A stretch of DNA of 64,000 bases from Limnoglobus roseus (GTDB taxonomy: Bacteria > Planctomycetota > Planctomycetia > Gemmatales > Gemmataceae), in assembly GCF_008254045.1 (NCBI RefSeq), contig NZ_CP042425.1, positions 2,232,001 to 2,296,000 on the forward strand, written 5' to 3'. Position numbers and translations under genes: made by a program. Below the pieces are notes generated by a model. The model was not told where the DNA came from and did no database searches. It was given only the letters and a program-made list of their open reading frames with translations. Of this stretch, positions 14,806 to 23,336 are shown in pieces. How positions within the stretch are numbered: position 1 is the first letter of the stretch; every line of letters starts with the position of its first letter.

Positions 14806-17325
14806 CTACTCCGACGCCCGGCCGATCTGAGGATCGCTGTAGCCCCACTGTCCCGTTTCGACCCGGCCGGCGTAGCACTTCGCGAAGTGCGTGTGGCCGG
14901 CGATACTCACCGTGAGGTCGTACCAGCCGAAGCTGGCCTTCGTGTCGACGGTCAGCGTAACGCGGCCGTTGGCGGAAACGTCGAGCGACTGGTCGGCGGC
15001 CTTGTACGCATTGTCGTGGACCCGGACCGTGAGGTCACGCTTGCCGTCGTGGTTGGTGGCCGTCAGCACGAGGCCGCCGGTCGGCGTGCCGTCGGCAGTC
15101 GCCCGCGCATAGTCGAACGCCACCTCCACCGACGGGTCGTCGCTGTCGCCCTGGAACTTGCGGAAGAACCCGTTCGGCCCGTACACCCGCAGGTGATAGC
15201 AGCCGTCCGAGAAGTCGGACAGTGCCCAGGAATCTTCAACTCGCTCGCCCGGCTCGACGGCATAGTTCCGCACCGCCACGCCCGCTTTCGTAAATGCGTA
15301 GACCGTGAACGGCGAACCGGCCGAGCGCGAACCGAATGCGTCCTTACCGGCCGCGAAGTGAAGGGCGAAGTGCGTTCGCTCTGCGTTCAGTCCGCCATCG
15401 ACGGCCAACTGATACGGAAGCGCGGCCGATCGCCGCCGCCCTGACTCTTGCCGCGGCAAGTGCGGCGACGAGCGCGGGTCGCGGCGAGCCTGCTCGATCT
15501 CGGTGGCCGTGAACTTGTGGAAGCCGGCCGGCGGCTGCTTGAACCGGGCCTTGTGGATCGTCTCGACCACCGCGTCGCGCGACGGGAAGGTGAGATCGCC
15601 ACCCTTGTCCTGGGGGGTGGTTTGAAACGATGCCATCAGGTCGCCGCACACGGCCCGCCGCCACCGGCTGATGTTCGGCTCCTCGACCTTCTTGCCCGAC
15701 TTGTGCGACAGGAACTTTTCGAGGAACTGGAGGACGGAGGTGTGGTCGAACACCTGGGAACAGACGCATCCGCCACGGCTCCACGGCGACGCGATGACCA
15801 GCGGCACCCGATAGCCCAGCCCGATCGGGCCGTCGCGGACCGCGCCCCGCGGGTGGTGTTTGCGGTCCTGCTCCAGTTCGACGTACTCCACGCTGGTATC
15901 GATGCCCTTCGACACCCGTCCCGCCTCCGGCCGGCGCGGGTGCGGGGCGACGAACGGCGGCACGTGATCGAAGTAGCCGTCGTTCTCGTCGTACGTCAGC
16001 AGGAAGACCGTCTTCTTCCAGACGTCCGGGTTGTGCGTGAGGACGTTCATCACCTCGGCCACGTACCACGCCCCGTACCACGCCGAGGACGGGTGGTCGG
16101 AGAACTCCTGGGGGGCGACGATCCACGAGACCCGCGGCAACTTGCCCTCGTTGGCGTCCTTGCGGAATTGGTACAGGACGTCGCCCTTCGGCACGCGAAC
16201 CGTGCGATTCGTGCCGCCGTCACGGTAGGTGAACTCGGCGAGTTGGCGGTACGCCGGGTCGCCGCTGTTGGTGGCGAAGGCGCGGGCGTGCAGGGCCTTC
16301 TCGCGGGGCGAGAGCTTGTCCCACTTCTCCTGCGTGAACTCGGTTCGCTCGGCCTCGAACCGCTTGAGGGCGGCTGCGAGTTTGGCGATCTGCTTGTCGA
16401 TGTCGGCCGCCTGAGCGGGGGTGGCGGCCTTCTTCGCCTTGAGTGTGTCGATCTCGCCCGGAATCTCCTGGACCCGCTTCGCCACGTACTCGCGGTGGTT
16501 GGCGGCCAGGCGGACGTTGTACTGCGTGAAGAATTCGAGGGGGTTGTCGGTGAAATTCGCCAGCCAGGCGTCCTCCGCGCCGCTCAACCCAGAGTCGATC
16601 GACAACTCGTTCTGATAAACCTTCCACGAAATGCCGAGGGCTTCGAGCCGTTCGGGGAACGTCGGCCAGCTCTGCATGCGGTCGTGGTCGCAGTCCTCGT
16701 TGCGAACGACGGCCATCGCGTCCACGCTCGGCCTCGCCCGGATCGTGCCGGTCCACGAGTAGCAGCGGTTGGGCGTCGTGCCGGTCAACGAGGAACAAAA
16801 GTGCTGGTCGCACACGGTGAAGGCGTCGGCCAGGGCGTAGTAGAACGGAATGTCCCGGCGGTCGTAGTACCCGAGCGTCAACGGCATCCCGGCGTAGTCC
16901 TTGTGGCCGGATCGTTTGACGCGCAGCCAGTGGTCGTAGCGGCCTTGATTGCGGGCGTCGGTCTGGTCGGCCCAACCGTGCGGCAGTGCCCCCGTCCAGG
17001 TCGCGTTCGTGCCCTTCATGTCGAGGCGGAACGGGGCGTAGTGGTCGCCTTGATTGTCGGCCTGGACCCAGACCGGGTTGCCGTCGGGCAACGTGATCGC
17101 CCGCGGGTCGTCGTAGCCGCGGACGCCCCGGAGGGCACCGAAGGTGTGGTCGAAGGAGCGGTTCTCCTGCATCAAGATGACGACGTGTTCCGCATCGAGG
17201 ACGGTGCTCCCCGGTTCCGGCTCGATGGCCGACGCCCGCTGGATTGACTCCCTCGCAAACCCCAACAACCCGGCCGCCGCCGACATCTGACCCGCGCGGG
17301 TCAAGAACTCGCGTCGCGTGTGCAT
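14806..17325 (-). CDS. Tat-exported phosphocholine-specific phospholipase C family protein
   Basis: An 839-residue protein of the bacterial phospholipase C/acid phosphatase family that hydrolyses phosphate esters such as phosphatidylcholine or sphingomyelin outside the cytoplasm. The twin-arginine signal is clear (MHTRREFLTRAGQMSAAAGL). The catalytic fold begins with VVILMQENRSFDHTFGALRG, where Glu and Asn are the metal and nucleophile-side residues of this family, and continues with FCSSLTGTTPNR, EFSDHPSSAWYGAWYVAEV, LLTYDENDGYFDHVPPF and VPLVIASPWSRGG. A predicted coiled region at about residues 270-340 is an insert. Two C-terminal beta domains (about 620-720 and 740-830; PFTVYAFTKAG and LTVSIAGHTHFAKCYAGRVETG) are the usual DUF756 modules. 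The start was set at the ATG that opens the Tat signal. Standing alone, it may serve phosphate scavenging, like the PhoD gene at 37908. Confidence 0.92.
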   Translation of the reverse strand: MHTRREFLTRAGQMSAAAGLLGFARESIQRASAIEPEPGSTVLDAEHVVILMQENRSFDHTFGALRGVRGYDDPRAITLPDGNPVWVQADNQGDHYAPFRLDMKGTNATWTGALPHGWADQTDARNQGRYDHWLRVKRSGHKDYAGMPLTLGYYDRRDIPFYYALADAFTVCDQHFCSSLTGTTPNRCYSWTGTIRARPSVDAMAVVRNEDCDHDRMQSWPTFPERLEALGISWKVYQNELSIDSGLSGAEDAWLANFTDNPLEFFTQYNVRLAANHREYVAKRVQEIPGEIDTLKAKKAATPAQAADIDKQIAKLAAALKRFEAERTEFTQEKWDKLSPREKALHARAFATNSGDPAYRQLAEFTYRDGGTNRTVRVPKGDVLYQFRKDANEGKLPRVSWIVAPQEFSDHPSSAWYGAWYVAEVMNVLTHNPDVWKKTVFLLTYDENDGYFDHVPPFVAPHPRRPEAGRVSKGIDTSVEYVELEQDRKHHPRGAVRDGPIGLGYRVPLVIASPWSRGGCVCSQVFDHTSVLQFLEKFLSHKSGKKVEEPNISRWRRAVCGDLMASFQTTPQDKGGDLTFPSRDAVVETIHKARFKQPPAGFHKFTATEIEQARRDPRSSPHLPRQESGRRRSAALPYQLAVDGGLNAERTHFALHFAAGKDAFGSRSAGSPFTVYAFTKAGVAVRNYAVEPGERVEDSWALSDFSDGCYHLRVYGPNGFFRKFQGDSDDPSVEVAFDYARATADGTPTGGLVLTATNHDGKRDLTVRVHDNAYKAADQSLDVSANGRVTLTVDTKASFGWYDLTVSIAGHTHFAKCYAGRVETGQWGYSDPQIGRASE

Positions 17326-18025
17326 GGACAACTCCACAACCTGGCAGGGCCACCCGTCGGGCGGGTTCACCCCAGCTTACCGACCTCGGCCCGAACGAGA
17401 CTTTATGCTTTCCCCACTTTGTACCAGGCGGAAACCCGGGCGGCTTCGAGGGTCCCTCGTTACGCTCCCTGCGCCGCGACGTCTCCAGGCAGTGGGCACG
17501 GGTACCGGGGTAATGAACCCCCGGGTTTAGCCGTGTGACTATCGGCTTCCGGGTCGCCTATGTACCTTAGTGATGAGTTACTGGCGGTAGCCCGGCGTGT
17601 GTGCTCTGATCGAGACGTCCAGAACGCGGGCGAGGGCGAGTACCGGCTGTGGAAGTAGAAGCTGGGGGCGCTCGGTCAAGGTCGCCATCTCGACGGTCCA
17701 GAGGAAAGCCCACGCCCGCTCACCATAACGCCTGGGAATTTGCCTTGGTTGGTCCCGTACCGGAAGAGGTTCGCGTCCACAAGAGGTGCGGCAATTAACT
17801 TTGATCCCTCTCCCTCCTTACCTCTTACCGCCCCGGCGTGCCGGGGCGGCTCGGATTCTACCCTCCCCCACCGATCCGCTCCAGCAATTCCGCCACGCTC
17901 CACGTTCATTCGGCCAGCCCCGACGCGACGAGGGTGTCGGTGAACGTGAGTTCCACCGTCCCGCCCTTGCCTGCAACCCGATCGGCAAGTCGGCCGGCTT
18001 GCCGGTCGGGTCACGTTCCGACAGG
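17326..18025. other. 700-bp intergenic region with a GC-rich palindrome
   Basis: No gene is supported. CCGCCCCGGC (17828-17837) and its complement (17840-17849) form a 10-bp near-perfect palindrome downstream of the ECF sigma gene on the minus strand; it could terminate that gene although no T run follows. A 32-codon plus-strand frame (17560-17658) has no ribosome-binding site. Confidence 0.4.
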
Positions 18026-18565
18026 TCAATCCAGATGGACGCCAGCCTCGCGCAGCCGCTGGCGCAGGCGGCTGAGGCGGGCGCGGACGATCGCGGCCGT
18101 CGTGCCGAGTTCCTGGGCCATCTCGGCCGCGGTCAGCTCGCGGCGGCACAATTCCAGCAGCCGCTGGTCCGTGCCGTCGAGGGTCGCCCACATGCGGCGG
18201 TACAAGTCTTCGGCTTCCGCGTGCTGTTCGGGCGTCGCCGGGGGCGGCGGCTCGGGCGGCACCGGCCTGGGCTTCGCCGCCCGCTGGAACTTGTGCCGCA
18301 GTACCGTGACGGCCAGGCCGATGAGCCGGTCCTCGGTGTCGAACGTGTACCGCCCGCCCCGCAGGCCGGGCAGCAGCGCGCGGTGGACCGACTGCACCAG
18401 GTCGATCGAGTCGAGGCGGTGCCGCAGGTGCGGGCGGAGCAGCGCGCGGGCGGCCAGCCGCAACCGCGGCTCGTACCGGCGGACGAGCCGCTCCAGCGCG
18501 GCCGCGTCGCCGCCGCTGGCCTTCGCTAGCAGGTCGTCGAGCGGTTCGGGAGGGTCGGGCGTCAT
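18026..18565 (-). CDS. ECF-type sigma-70 family RNA polymerase sigma factor
   Basis: A 179-residue ECF sigma factor. Region 2 is seen as LERLVRRYEPRLRLAARALL and LDSIDLVQSVHRALLPGL, region 4 as DQRLLELCRRELTAAEMAQELGTTAAIVRARLSRLRQRL with the helix-turn-helix AAEMAQELGTTAAIVRARLSR. There is a proline-rich linker (PRPVPPEPPPPATPEQHAE) between the two. It is divergent from a kinase-WD40 gene, with only 54 bp between their start codons, an arrangement typical of planctomycete ECF sigma/kinase pairs where the kinase is thought to control the sigma factor. No anti-sigma gene is adjacent. The start MTPDPPEP was chosen as the first codon compatible with the divergent gene. Confidence 0.9.
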   Translation of the reverse strand: MTPDPPEPLDDLLAKASGGDAAALERLVRRYEPRLRLAARALLRPHLRHRLDSIDLVQSVHRALLPGLRGGRYTFDTEDRLIGLAVTVLRHKFQRAAKPRPVPPEPPPPATPEQHAEAEDLYRRMWATLDGTDQRLLELCRRELTAAEMAQELGTTAAIVRARLSRLRQRLREAGVHLD

Positions 18566-18576
18566 CGTGTTGGATA

Positions 18577-18591
18577 GAATCGTACCGATTC
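18577..18591. promoter_or_regulatory. palindrome in the sigma/kinase divergent promoter region
   Basis: GAATCG-TAC-CGATTC is a perfect 6-bp inverted repeat with a 3-nt centre lying between the start codons of the ECF sigma gene (18565) and the kinase gene (18620). Its place suits an operator for both genes. The binding protein is unknown. Confidence 0.4.
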
Positions 18592-18619
18592 CCGCCCGCC
18601 GCCGCGAGGGAAAACGACC

Positions 18620-21600
18620 GTGACCCCACCCCCCGAACCCGCCCGCCGCCGGTCCGCCCGCCTCGAAGCCCGACTCCGCGGCGGGCTGCCGGCGCGGGCT
18701 GAGGAGTACGTCCTGCCGACCGACGACGAGGACGCGGCGGTCGAACTGGTGTACGCCGAGTTCGTGTGCCGCGAGGAACTCGGCGAGGCCCCGCGGGCCG
18801 ACGACTTCCTCGCCCGCTTCCCGCACCTCCGCGGGCCGCTGGAGGAGCAGTTCGCCGTCCACCGCGCCGTCCACGGCCCGGCCGCCACCCCGCGGACCGG
18901 GAAGCAGGTCGGGCCGTACGAACTGATCCGCGAACTCGGCCGCGGCGGCCGGGGGGCGGTGTACGAGGCCCGCGACACCCGCGACGGCCGCACTGCCGCG
19001 GTCAAGTTGCTCCTGTCCGGCGAGTATTCCGCCCCGCACGACCTGGACGAATTCCGCCGCGAGGCCGAGGTGCTGGCCCGGCTCGACCACCCGAACTTGG
19101 TGAAGCTTTACGAGGCCGGCGTCGCCGACGGGCGGCCGTTCCTGGCGATGGAGTACGTGGACGGGCCGACCCTGGCCGCCGTCGTCGGCCCCGGCACCAA
19201 CGTTCGCGACGCCGCCCGCGTGGTCGAACTCGTCGCCGCCGCCGTCCACTACGCCCACACCCGCGGCGTCGTCCACCGCGACTTGAAGCCGGCGAACATC
19301 TTGTTGAGCAGTGCGGAGTCGAAGACCCAGGACGCGAGCTTCGCGCTGTTCCCGAAGGTGACGGACTTCGGGCTGGCGAAGGCCGTCGGCTCGGCGTCGC
19401 GGGGGACGCGGACGGGCGACGTCCTCGGCACGCTCGGGTACATGGCCCCGGAGCAGGCGGCCGGGGCGGCCCACCACGCTGGCCCGCCCGCCGACGTGTA
19501 CGCACTCGGCGGCGTGCTGTACGAACTCCTGACCGGCACGCCGCCGTTCGACCCGCAGCCGACCGCCCGGACGCTGTTGAACGTGCTGTACGAGCCGCCG
19601 CCGGCCCCGCACCGCGCACGGCCCGACTGCCCCCGCGACCTGGCGACGATCTGCCTGAAGTGCCTGGAGAAGCGGCCCGAGGGGCGGTACGCGACCGCCG
19701 CCGACCTCGCCGCCGACCTGCGGCGGTTCCTCGACGGCCGCCCGCTCGCCGCCCGGCCGGTCGGGCCGCTGACGGCCGCGGCGCGGTGGGCCGCCCGCCG
19801 TCCGGCCGCGGCCGCCGCCATCGGAGCGACGGCGCTCGCCGCGGTCGGCATCACCGCGGGCAGCGCGTACCACGCTCATCGGCTGGGGCAGGCGTTGCAA
19901 GTCGCGGAGGGGCTTCGCGCCGACGTGGGGTTGCAGAAGGACGCGGCCGAGCGGCAACTCGACGACACTAGACGGGCACTGTACGCGCTGCAACTCACGC
20001 AACTGCCGCACCTCGCCGCCCGCGAACCGATCCGCGCCCGCGGGTTGCTCGCCGACGAACGCACCTGCCCGCCTGAGTTGCGAGACTTCACCTGGCGATA
20101 CTTCGATCGCCAGTGCCGGCTCGATGAGCGGACGCTGCCCGCGCACGACGGCGAGGTCGTGCGGGTGATCCCGCTGCCCGACGGCCGGCTAGTCACGGCC
20201 GGCACCGACGGGTTGGTGAAGGTGTGGGCCGACTGGCCGAACCGCCCGGCAGACGCCGTGCTCGCGCACCCCGGCGGCGTCGCGGCGCTGGCCGTGCGGT
20301 CGAACCGCTGGGTCGTCTCGGCTGGGACCGACGCGGCCGTTCACTTCCGCGAGTTGTCGGCCCTGGCCGCGCCGCCGCGGGTCGTCGCCGCGGCCGTTCG
20401 TGACCTCGCCGCCGACAAGGACACGCTCGTCGCGGTGTGCGGCGACGGCGCGGCGATCGTGTGGGCGGGCGGTGCCGCGGACCCGGTCCGGCACACGGTT
20501 TCGCCGACCCTGTTGACCGCCGTCGCCGTCGCGCCGGGGGGCGGCCACTTCGCCGTCGGTGGGGAGGACGGCACGGTCCGCGTTGTGCGGACCGCCGACG
20601 GAGTTGTGGAACGAGAGTTGGTCGGCCGAAAGGGGACCGTTCACGCGCTGGCGTTCTCGCCGGACGGCGGGTCGGTGGCGGTCGGCGGGGCGGACGGCGA
20701 GGCGCGGGTGTGGGCCGTGGCCGACGGGACGAGCCGCGGACTCGGCGGGCACCTGTACGCCGTCCGCGGGGTGGCGTTCGCCCCGTCCGGACTGCTCGCG
20801 ACGACCGGCCTCGACTCGTATCTGAAGTTCTGGGGCGCGGCCGGCAACGAGTTGACGAATCTGATGCACGCGCGGGGCACGGCGGTCGCCTTCCGCGGCG
20901 ACCGGGTCGTTCAAGGCACCGCGGCCGGCCGGCTGGTGTCGTACCGCATTCCGGTCCTCGCCCCGCGGCCGGCATTCGCGACTGATTCGCCCGTGGCAGC
21001 CGTGGCCCTGGCGGCCGACGGCCGGTTCGCCGCCGGGGACGGTAGCGGCCGCCTCACGCTCTGGCCGCCGGACCGCGGGCCGGGAATCACACATGCCGTT
21101 TCCCATCAGCCGCTGCAGGCGGTGGCGTTCGCACCGAACGGCACGCTGCTGGCTCACGGCACCGACAATGGCGACATCATGTTCCGCGACGCGGCCTTCG
21201 CCGAAGTCGGCCGGCTGATCGGGCACACCGCCCGGCCGATCGGGGTGGCGTTTTCGGCCGACGGCCGGACCCTCGTGTCGGCATCTGCTGACGGCACAGC
21301 CCGCGTGTGGGACGTGGCCGGGCGGAAGCTCGTCGCGACGACCGCGGCGCAGCCGGCCGGGCTGCTGTGCATCGCCCTCTCGCCGGACGGCTCGACCGTC
21401 GCCACCGGCGGCGAGGACCACAACGTCCGGCTGTGGGATGCGAGGACCGGCGGGCCGAAGGCGGTGCTGACGGGGCACACGAATTGGGCACTGGCGGTGG
21501 CGTTCGCGCCGGATGGCAAGCGGCTAGCGACGGGCGGCCGCGACCGCACCGTCCGCGTCTGGGACCTGGACGGCGACGGGCCGCCGGTCGTGGTGGGCGG

Positions 21601-21832
21601 GTACACGAACTGGGTCTATTCGGTGGCGTACTCGCCGGACGGTCGCACCCTGGCGACGGCCAGCGGGCACTTCTCGCTCGACACGCCGGGCGAACTGAAG
21701 TTCCTCGACCCACGGACCGGCAACGTCCGCGCGTCGCTCGGCGAGTACCGCTCGCCGCTCCTGTTCCGCGGCGACGGCGGGGCTTTGCTGGCGGGCGTCC
21801 GCGGCGGCGTCGCCGAGTTGCTCGCGGACTAA
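18620..21832 (+). CDS. membrane-anchored Ser/Thr protein kinase with WD40 beta-propeller
   Basis: A 1070-residue fusion. Residues about 95-370 are a Hanks-type kinase with all key parts: glycine loop ELGRGGRGAVYEA, ATP lysine K129 (AAVKLLL), catalytic HRD at 219-221 (VVHRDLKPANILL), DFG at 249-251 and GYMAPEQAAG. Residues about 398-420 (AAAAIGATALAAVGITAG) form one membrane helix. From about residue 500 to the end there are WD40 blades with repeated SPDGxxxATGGxDxxVRVWD units, for example LSPDGSTVATGGEDHNVRLWD and FAPDGKRLATGGRDRTVRVWD, enough for two propellers. It starts with GTG preceded by GAGGGAAAA. Divergent from an ECF sigma gene, it probably senses an outside or membrane signal and phosphorylates the sigma factor or a partner; that link is inferred from context. 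A small hairpin (CTTGGC-GA-GCCAAG, 21833-21846) follows the stop. Confidence 0.94.
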   Translation: MTPPPEPARRRSARLEARLRGGLPARAEEYVLPTDDEDAAVELVYAEFVCREELGEAPRADDFLARFPHLRGPLEEQFAVHRAVHGPAATPRTGKQVGPYELIRELGRGGRGAVYEARDTRDGRTAAVKLLLSGEYSAPHDLDEFRREAEVLARLDHPNLVKLYEAGVADGRPFLAMEYVDGPTLAAVVGPGTNVRDAARVVELVAAAVHYAHTRGVVHRDLKPANILLSSAESKTQDASFALFPKVTDFGLAKAVGSASRGTRTGDVLGTLGYMAPEQAAGAAHHAGPPADVYALGGVLYELLTGTPPFDPQPTARTLLNVLYEPPPAPHRARPDCPRDLATICLKCLEKRPEGRYATAADLAADLRRFLDGRPLAARPVGPLTAAARWAARRPAAAAAIGATALAAVGITAGSAYHAHRLGQALQVAEGLRADVGLQKDAAERQLDDTRRALYALQLTQLPHLAAREPIRARGLLADERTCPPELRDFTWRYFDRQCRLDERTLPAHDGEVVRVIPLPDGRLVTAGTDGLVKVWADWPNRPADAVLAHPGGVAALAVRSNRWVVSAGTDAAVHFRELSALAAPPRVVAAAVRDLAADKDTLVAVCGDGAAIVWAGGAADPVRHTVSPTLLTAVAVAPGGGHFAVGGEDGTVRVVRTADGVVERELVGRKGTVHALAFSPDGGSVAVGGADGEARVWAVADGTSRGLGGHLYAVRGVAFAPSGLLATTGLDSYLKFWGAAGNELTNLMHARGTAVAFRGDRVVQGTAAGRLVSYRIPVLAPRPAFATDSPVAAVALAADGRFAAGDGSGRLTLWPPDRGPGITHAVSHQPLQAVAFAPNGTLLAHGTDNGDIMFRDAAFAEVGRLIGHTARPIGVAFSADGRTLVSASADGTARVWDVAGRKLVATTAAQPAGLLCIALSPDGSTVATGGEDHNVRLWDARTGGPKAVLTGHTNWALAVAFAPDGKRLATGGRDRTVRVWDLDGDGPPVVVGGYTNWVYSVAYSPDGRTLATASGHFSLDTPGELKFLDPRTGNVRASLGEYRSPLLFRGDGGALLAGVRGGVAELLAD

Positions 21833-21852
21833 CTTGGCGAGCCAAGAACCGC

Positions 21853-23268
21853 TTACCCCTCGATCAGTTTGCGGAACGGCTCGCCCTCGTTGAGAGTCGG
21901 CCGTTCCGGCCGGCCTTTGTGCTTGTAGACGAGCTTCATGTTGTCCACGCCCATCAGGTGCAACCAGGTGGCGTGCAGGTCGTGGACGTGCAGCCGGTCC
22001 TCGACCGCGTACAGGCCGAGGTCGTCGGTCGCGCCGTGGGTGCGGCCGCCCTTCACGCCGGCCCCGGCCATGAGCATCGTGAACCCGTACGGGTTGTGGT
22101 CGCGGCCGTTGCCCTGTTCGCTTTGCGGCGTGCGGCCGAACTCCCCGCCCCACACCACCAGCGTGCTGTCCAGCAACCCCCGCCGCTTCAGGTCCGCCAG
22201 TAGCCCGGCCACCGGCTTGTCCATGCTCCGGCACAACGCCCCATGATTCTTCTCCAGGCCCGAGTGCGAGTCCCACTTGCTGCCGGCCCCGTGGTACAGT
22301 TGCACGAACCGCACCCCGCGCTCGACCAGCCGGCGGGCCAGTAGGCACTGCCGGCCGAACGCCTCGGTCTCCTTCTGGTCGGCCCCGTACAGTGCCAGAG
22401 TTTCGGCCGTCTCCTTCGACAGGTCCACCGCCTCCGGCGCTTCGGCCTGCATGCGGAAGGCGAGTTCGTAGGCGCGGATGCGGGCGTCCAGTTCACTCTG
22501 CTCCGGCCGGTCGTCGGCGTGCTTGCGGTTCAGTTGGGCGAGGAAGTCGAGCTTCTGCCGCTGCCGCTCGTCGCCGACGGCCGGCGGGGTGTGCAGGTTC
22601 GGGATCGGCTGCTTGCCGCCGTCGAGTCGCGTCCCCTGGTAGACGGCCGGCATGAACCCCGCCCCCCAGTTCCGCGGCCCGTTCACGACGCTCGTGGTGG
22701 TGTCCTGCATGACCACGAACGCCGGCAGGTTGGTGTTCTCGGTGCCCAGGCCGTAGCTCGCCCAACTGCCCAACGACGGCCGGCCAGCGAGGATGCTGCC
22801 GGTGTTCATCTGGCAGACGCCGCCGCTGTGGTTGATGCCGTCGGCCCAGCACGACCGCACCACCGCCAAATCGTCGGCGCACGTGGCCATGTGCGGCAAC
22901 CAGTCGGAGAACCACAGCCCGCCTTGGCCGTACCGCTTGAACGTCCGCTTGGTGCCCATGAGCGGCGCGTCGTTCTCGCCCATCGCCAGGATGACCGGCT
23001 TGAACGACTTCGGCAGTTGTTGGCCGTGCAGCTTGTCCAGTTCCGGCTTCGGGTCGAACAGGTCGATGTGGCTCGGCCCGCCCTCCATGAATAGGAAGAT
23101 GACGCTCTTCGCCTTCCCCTTGTGGTGCCCCGGTTTGGCCGCGAGCGGATCGGCGGGCGTCGCGGCCCGGCCGCCCTCGCCGAGCAGCCACGATAGGGCG
23201 ACACCGCCGAAGCCGGCCCCGCCGCGGATGAGGGCATCTCGACGAGAAATCGCGGATGGAAAGGACAT
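21853..23268 (-). CDS. DUF1501 domain-containing Tat-exported protein (second copy)
   Basis: A 471-residue DUF1501 protein with Tat-like signal (SRRDALIRGGAGFGGVALSW) and the family motifs FMEGGPSHIDLFDPKPELDKLHG (split here as FMEGGPSHIDLF and DPKPELDKLHG), SWADGINHSGGVCQMNTGSI, KWDSHSGLEKNHG, and GGEFGRTPQSEQGNGRDHNP. It is longer than the first copy (426 residues) and belongs to the subgroup that carries the 'GNGRDHNPYGFTMLMAGAGVKGG' type ending. The ATG at 23268 was preferred to a GTG at 23277. It lies 68 bp downstream of its cytochrome partner (23337-25745); the gap holds an ACTCCG-type repeat. Function in the periplasm is not established for the family. Confidence 0.93.
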   Translation of the reverse strand: MSFPSAISRRDALIRGGAGFGGVALSWLLGEGGRAATPADPLAAKPGHHKGKAKSVIFLFMEGGPSHIDLFDPKPELDKLHGQQLPKSFKPVILAMGENDAPLMGTKRTFKRYGQGGLWFSDWLPHMATCADDLAVVRSCWADGINHSGGVCQMNTGSILAGRPSLGSWASYGLGTENTNLPAFVVMQDTTTSVVNGPRNWGAGFMPAVYQGTRLDGGKQPIPNLHTPPAVGDERQRQKLDFLAQLNRKHADDRPEQSELDARIRAYELAFRMQAEAPEAVDLSKETAETLALYGADQKETEAFGRQCLLARRLVERGVRFVQLYHGAGSKWDSHSGLEKNHGALCRSMDKPVAGLLADLKRRGLLDSTLVVWGGEFGRTPQSEQGNGRDHNPYGFTMLMAGAGVKGGRTHGATDDLGLYAVEDRLHVHDLHATWLHLMGVDNMKLVYKHKGRPERPTLNEGEPFRKLIEG

Positions 23269-23297
23269 CGAACGCACTCCGTGATCGGCTTGTTTTT

Positions 23298-23335
23298 AAC
23301 TCCGAACTCCGAATTCCACACTCCGCACTTCCGCA
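23298..23335. repeat. ACTCCG-type low-complexity repeat
   Basis: A run of imperfect 8-10 bp units (ACTCCGAACTCCGAATTCC, then ACTCCGCACTTCCGCA) fills the gap between two genes. Related units occur at 41714-41744 and 41790-41820. Such units are dispersed in planctomycete genomes; their role is unknown. Confidence 0.6.
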
Positions 23336-23336
23336 A

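Noticed and set aside
15448..17247. Long plus-strand open frame (599 codons) opposite the phospholipase C gene
   Set aside because: It is the antisense shadow of a gene with a clear family match and has no recognisable domain.
17560..17658. 32-codon frame starting MYLSDELLAV
   Set aside because: No ribosome-binding site and no similarity; kept only as a remark for the intergenic region.
17676..18629. Minus-strand frame overlapping the ECF sigma gene
   Set aside because: Out-of-frame shadow of the sigma gene; its tail (LIAAPLVDANLFRYG) looks protein-like but no family was recognised.
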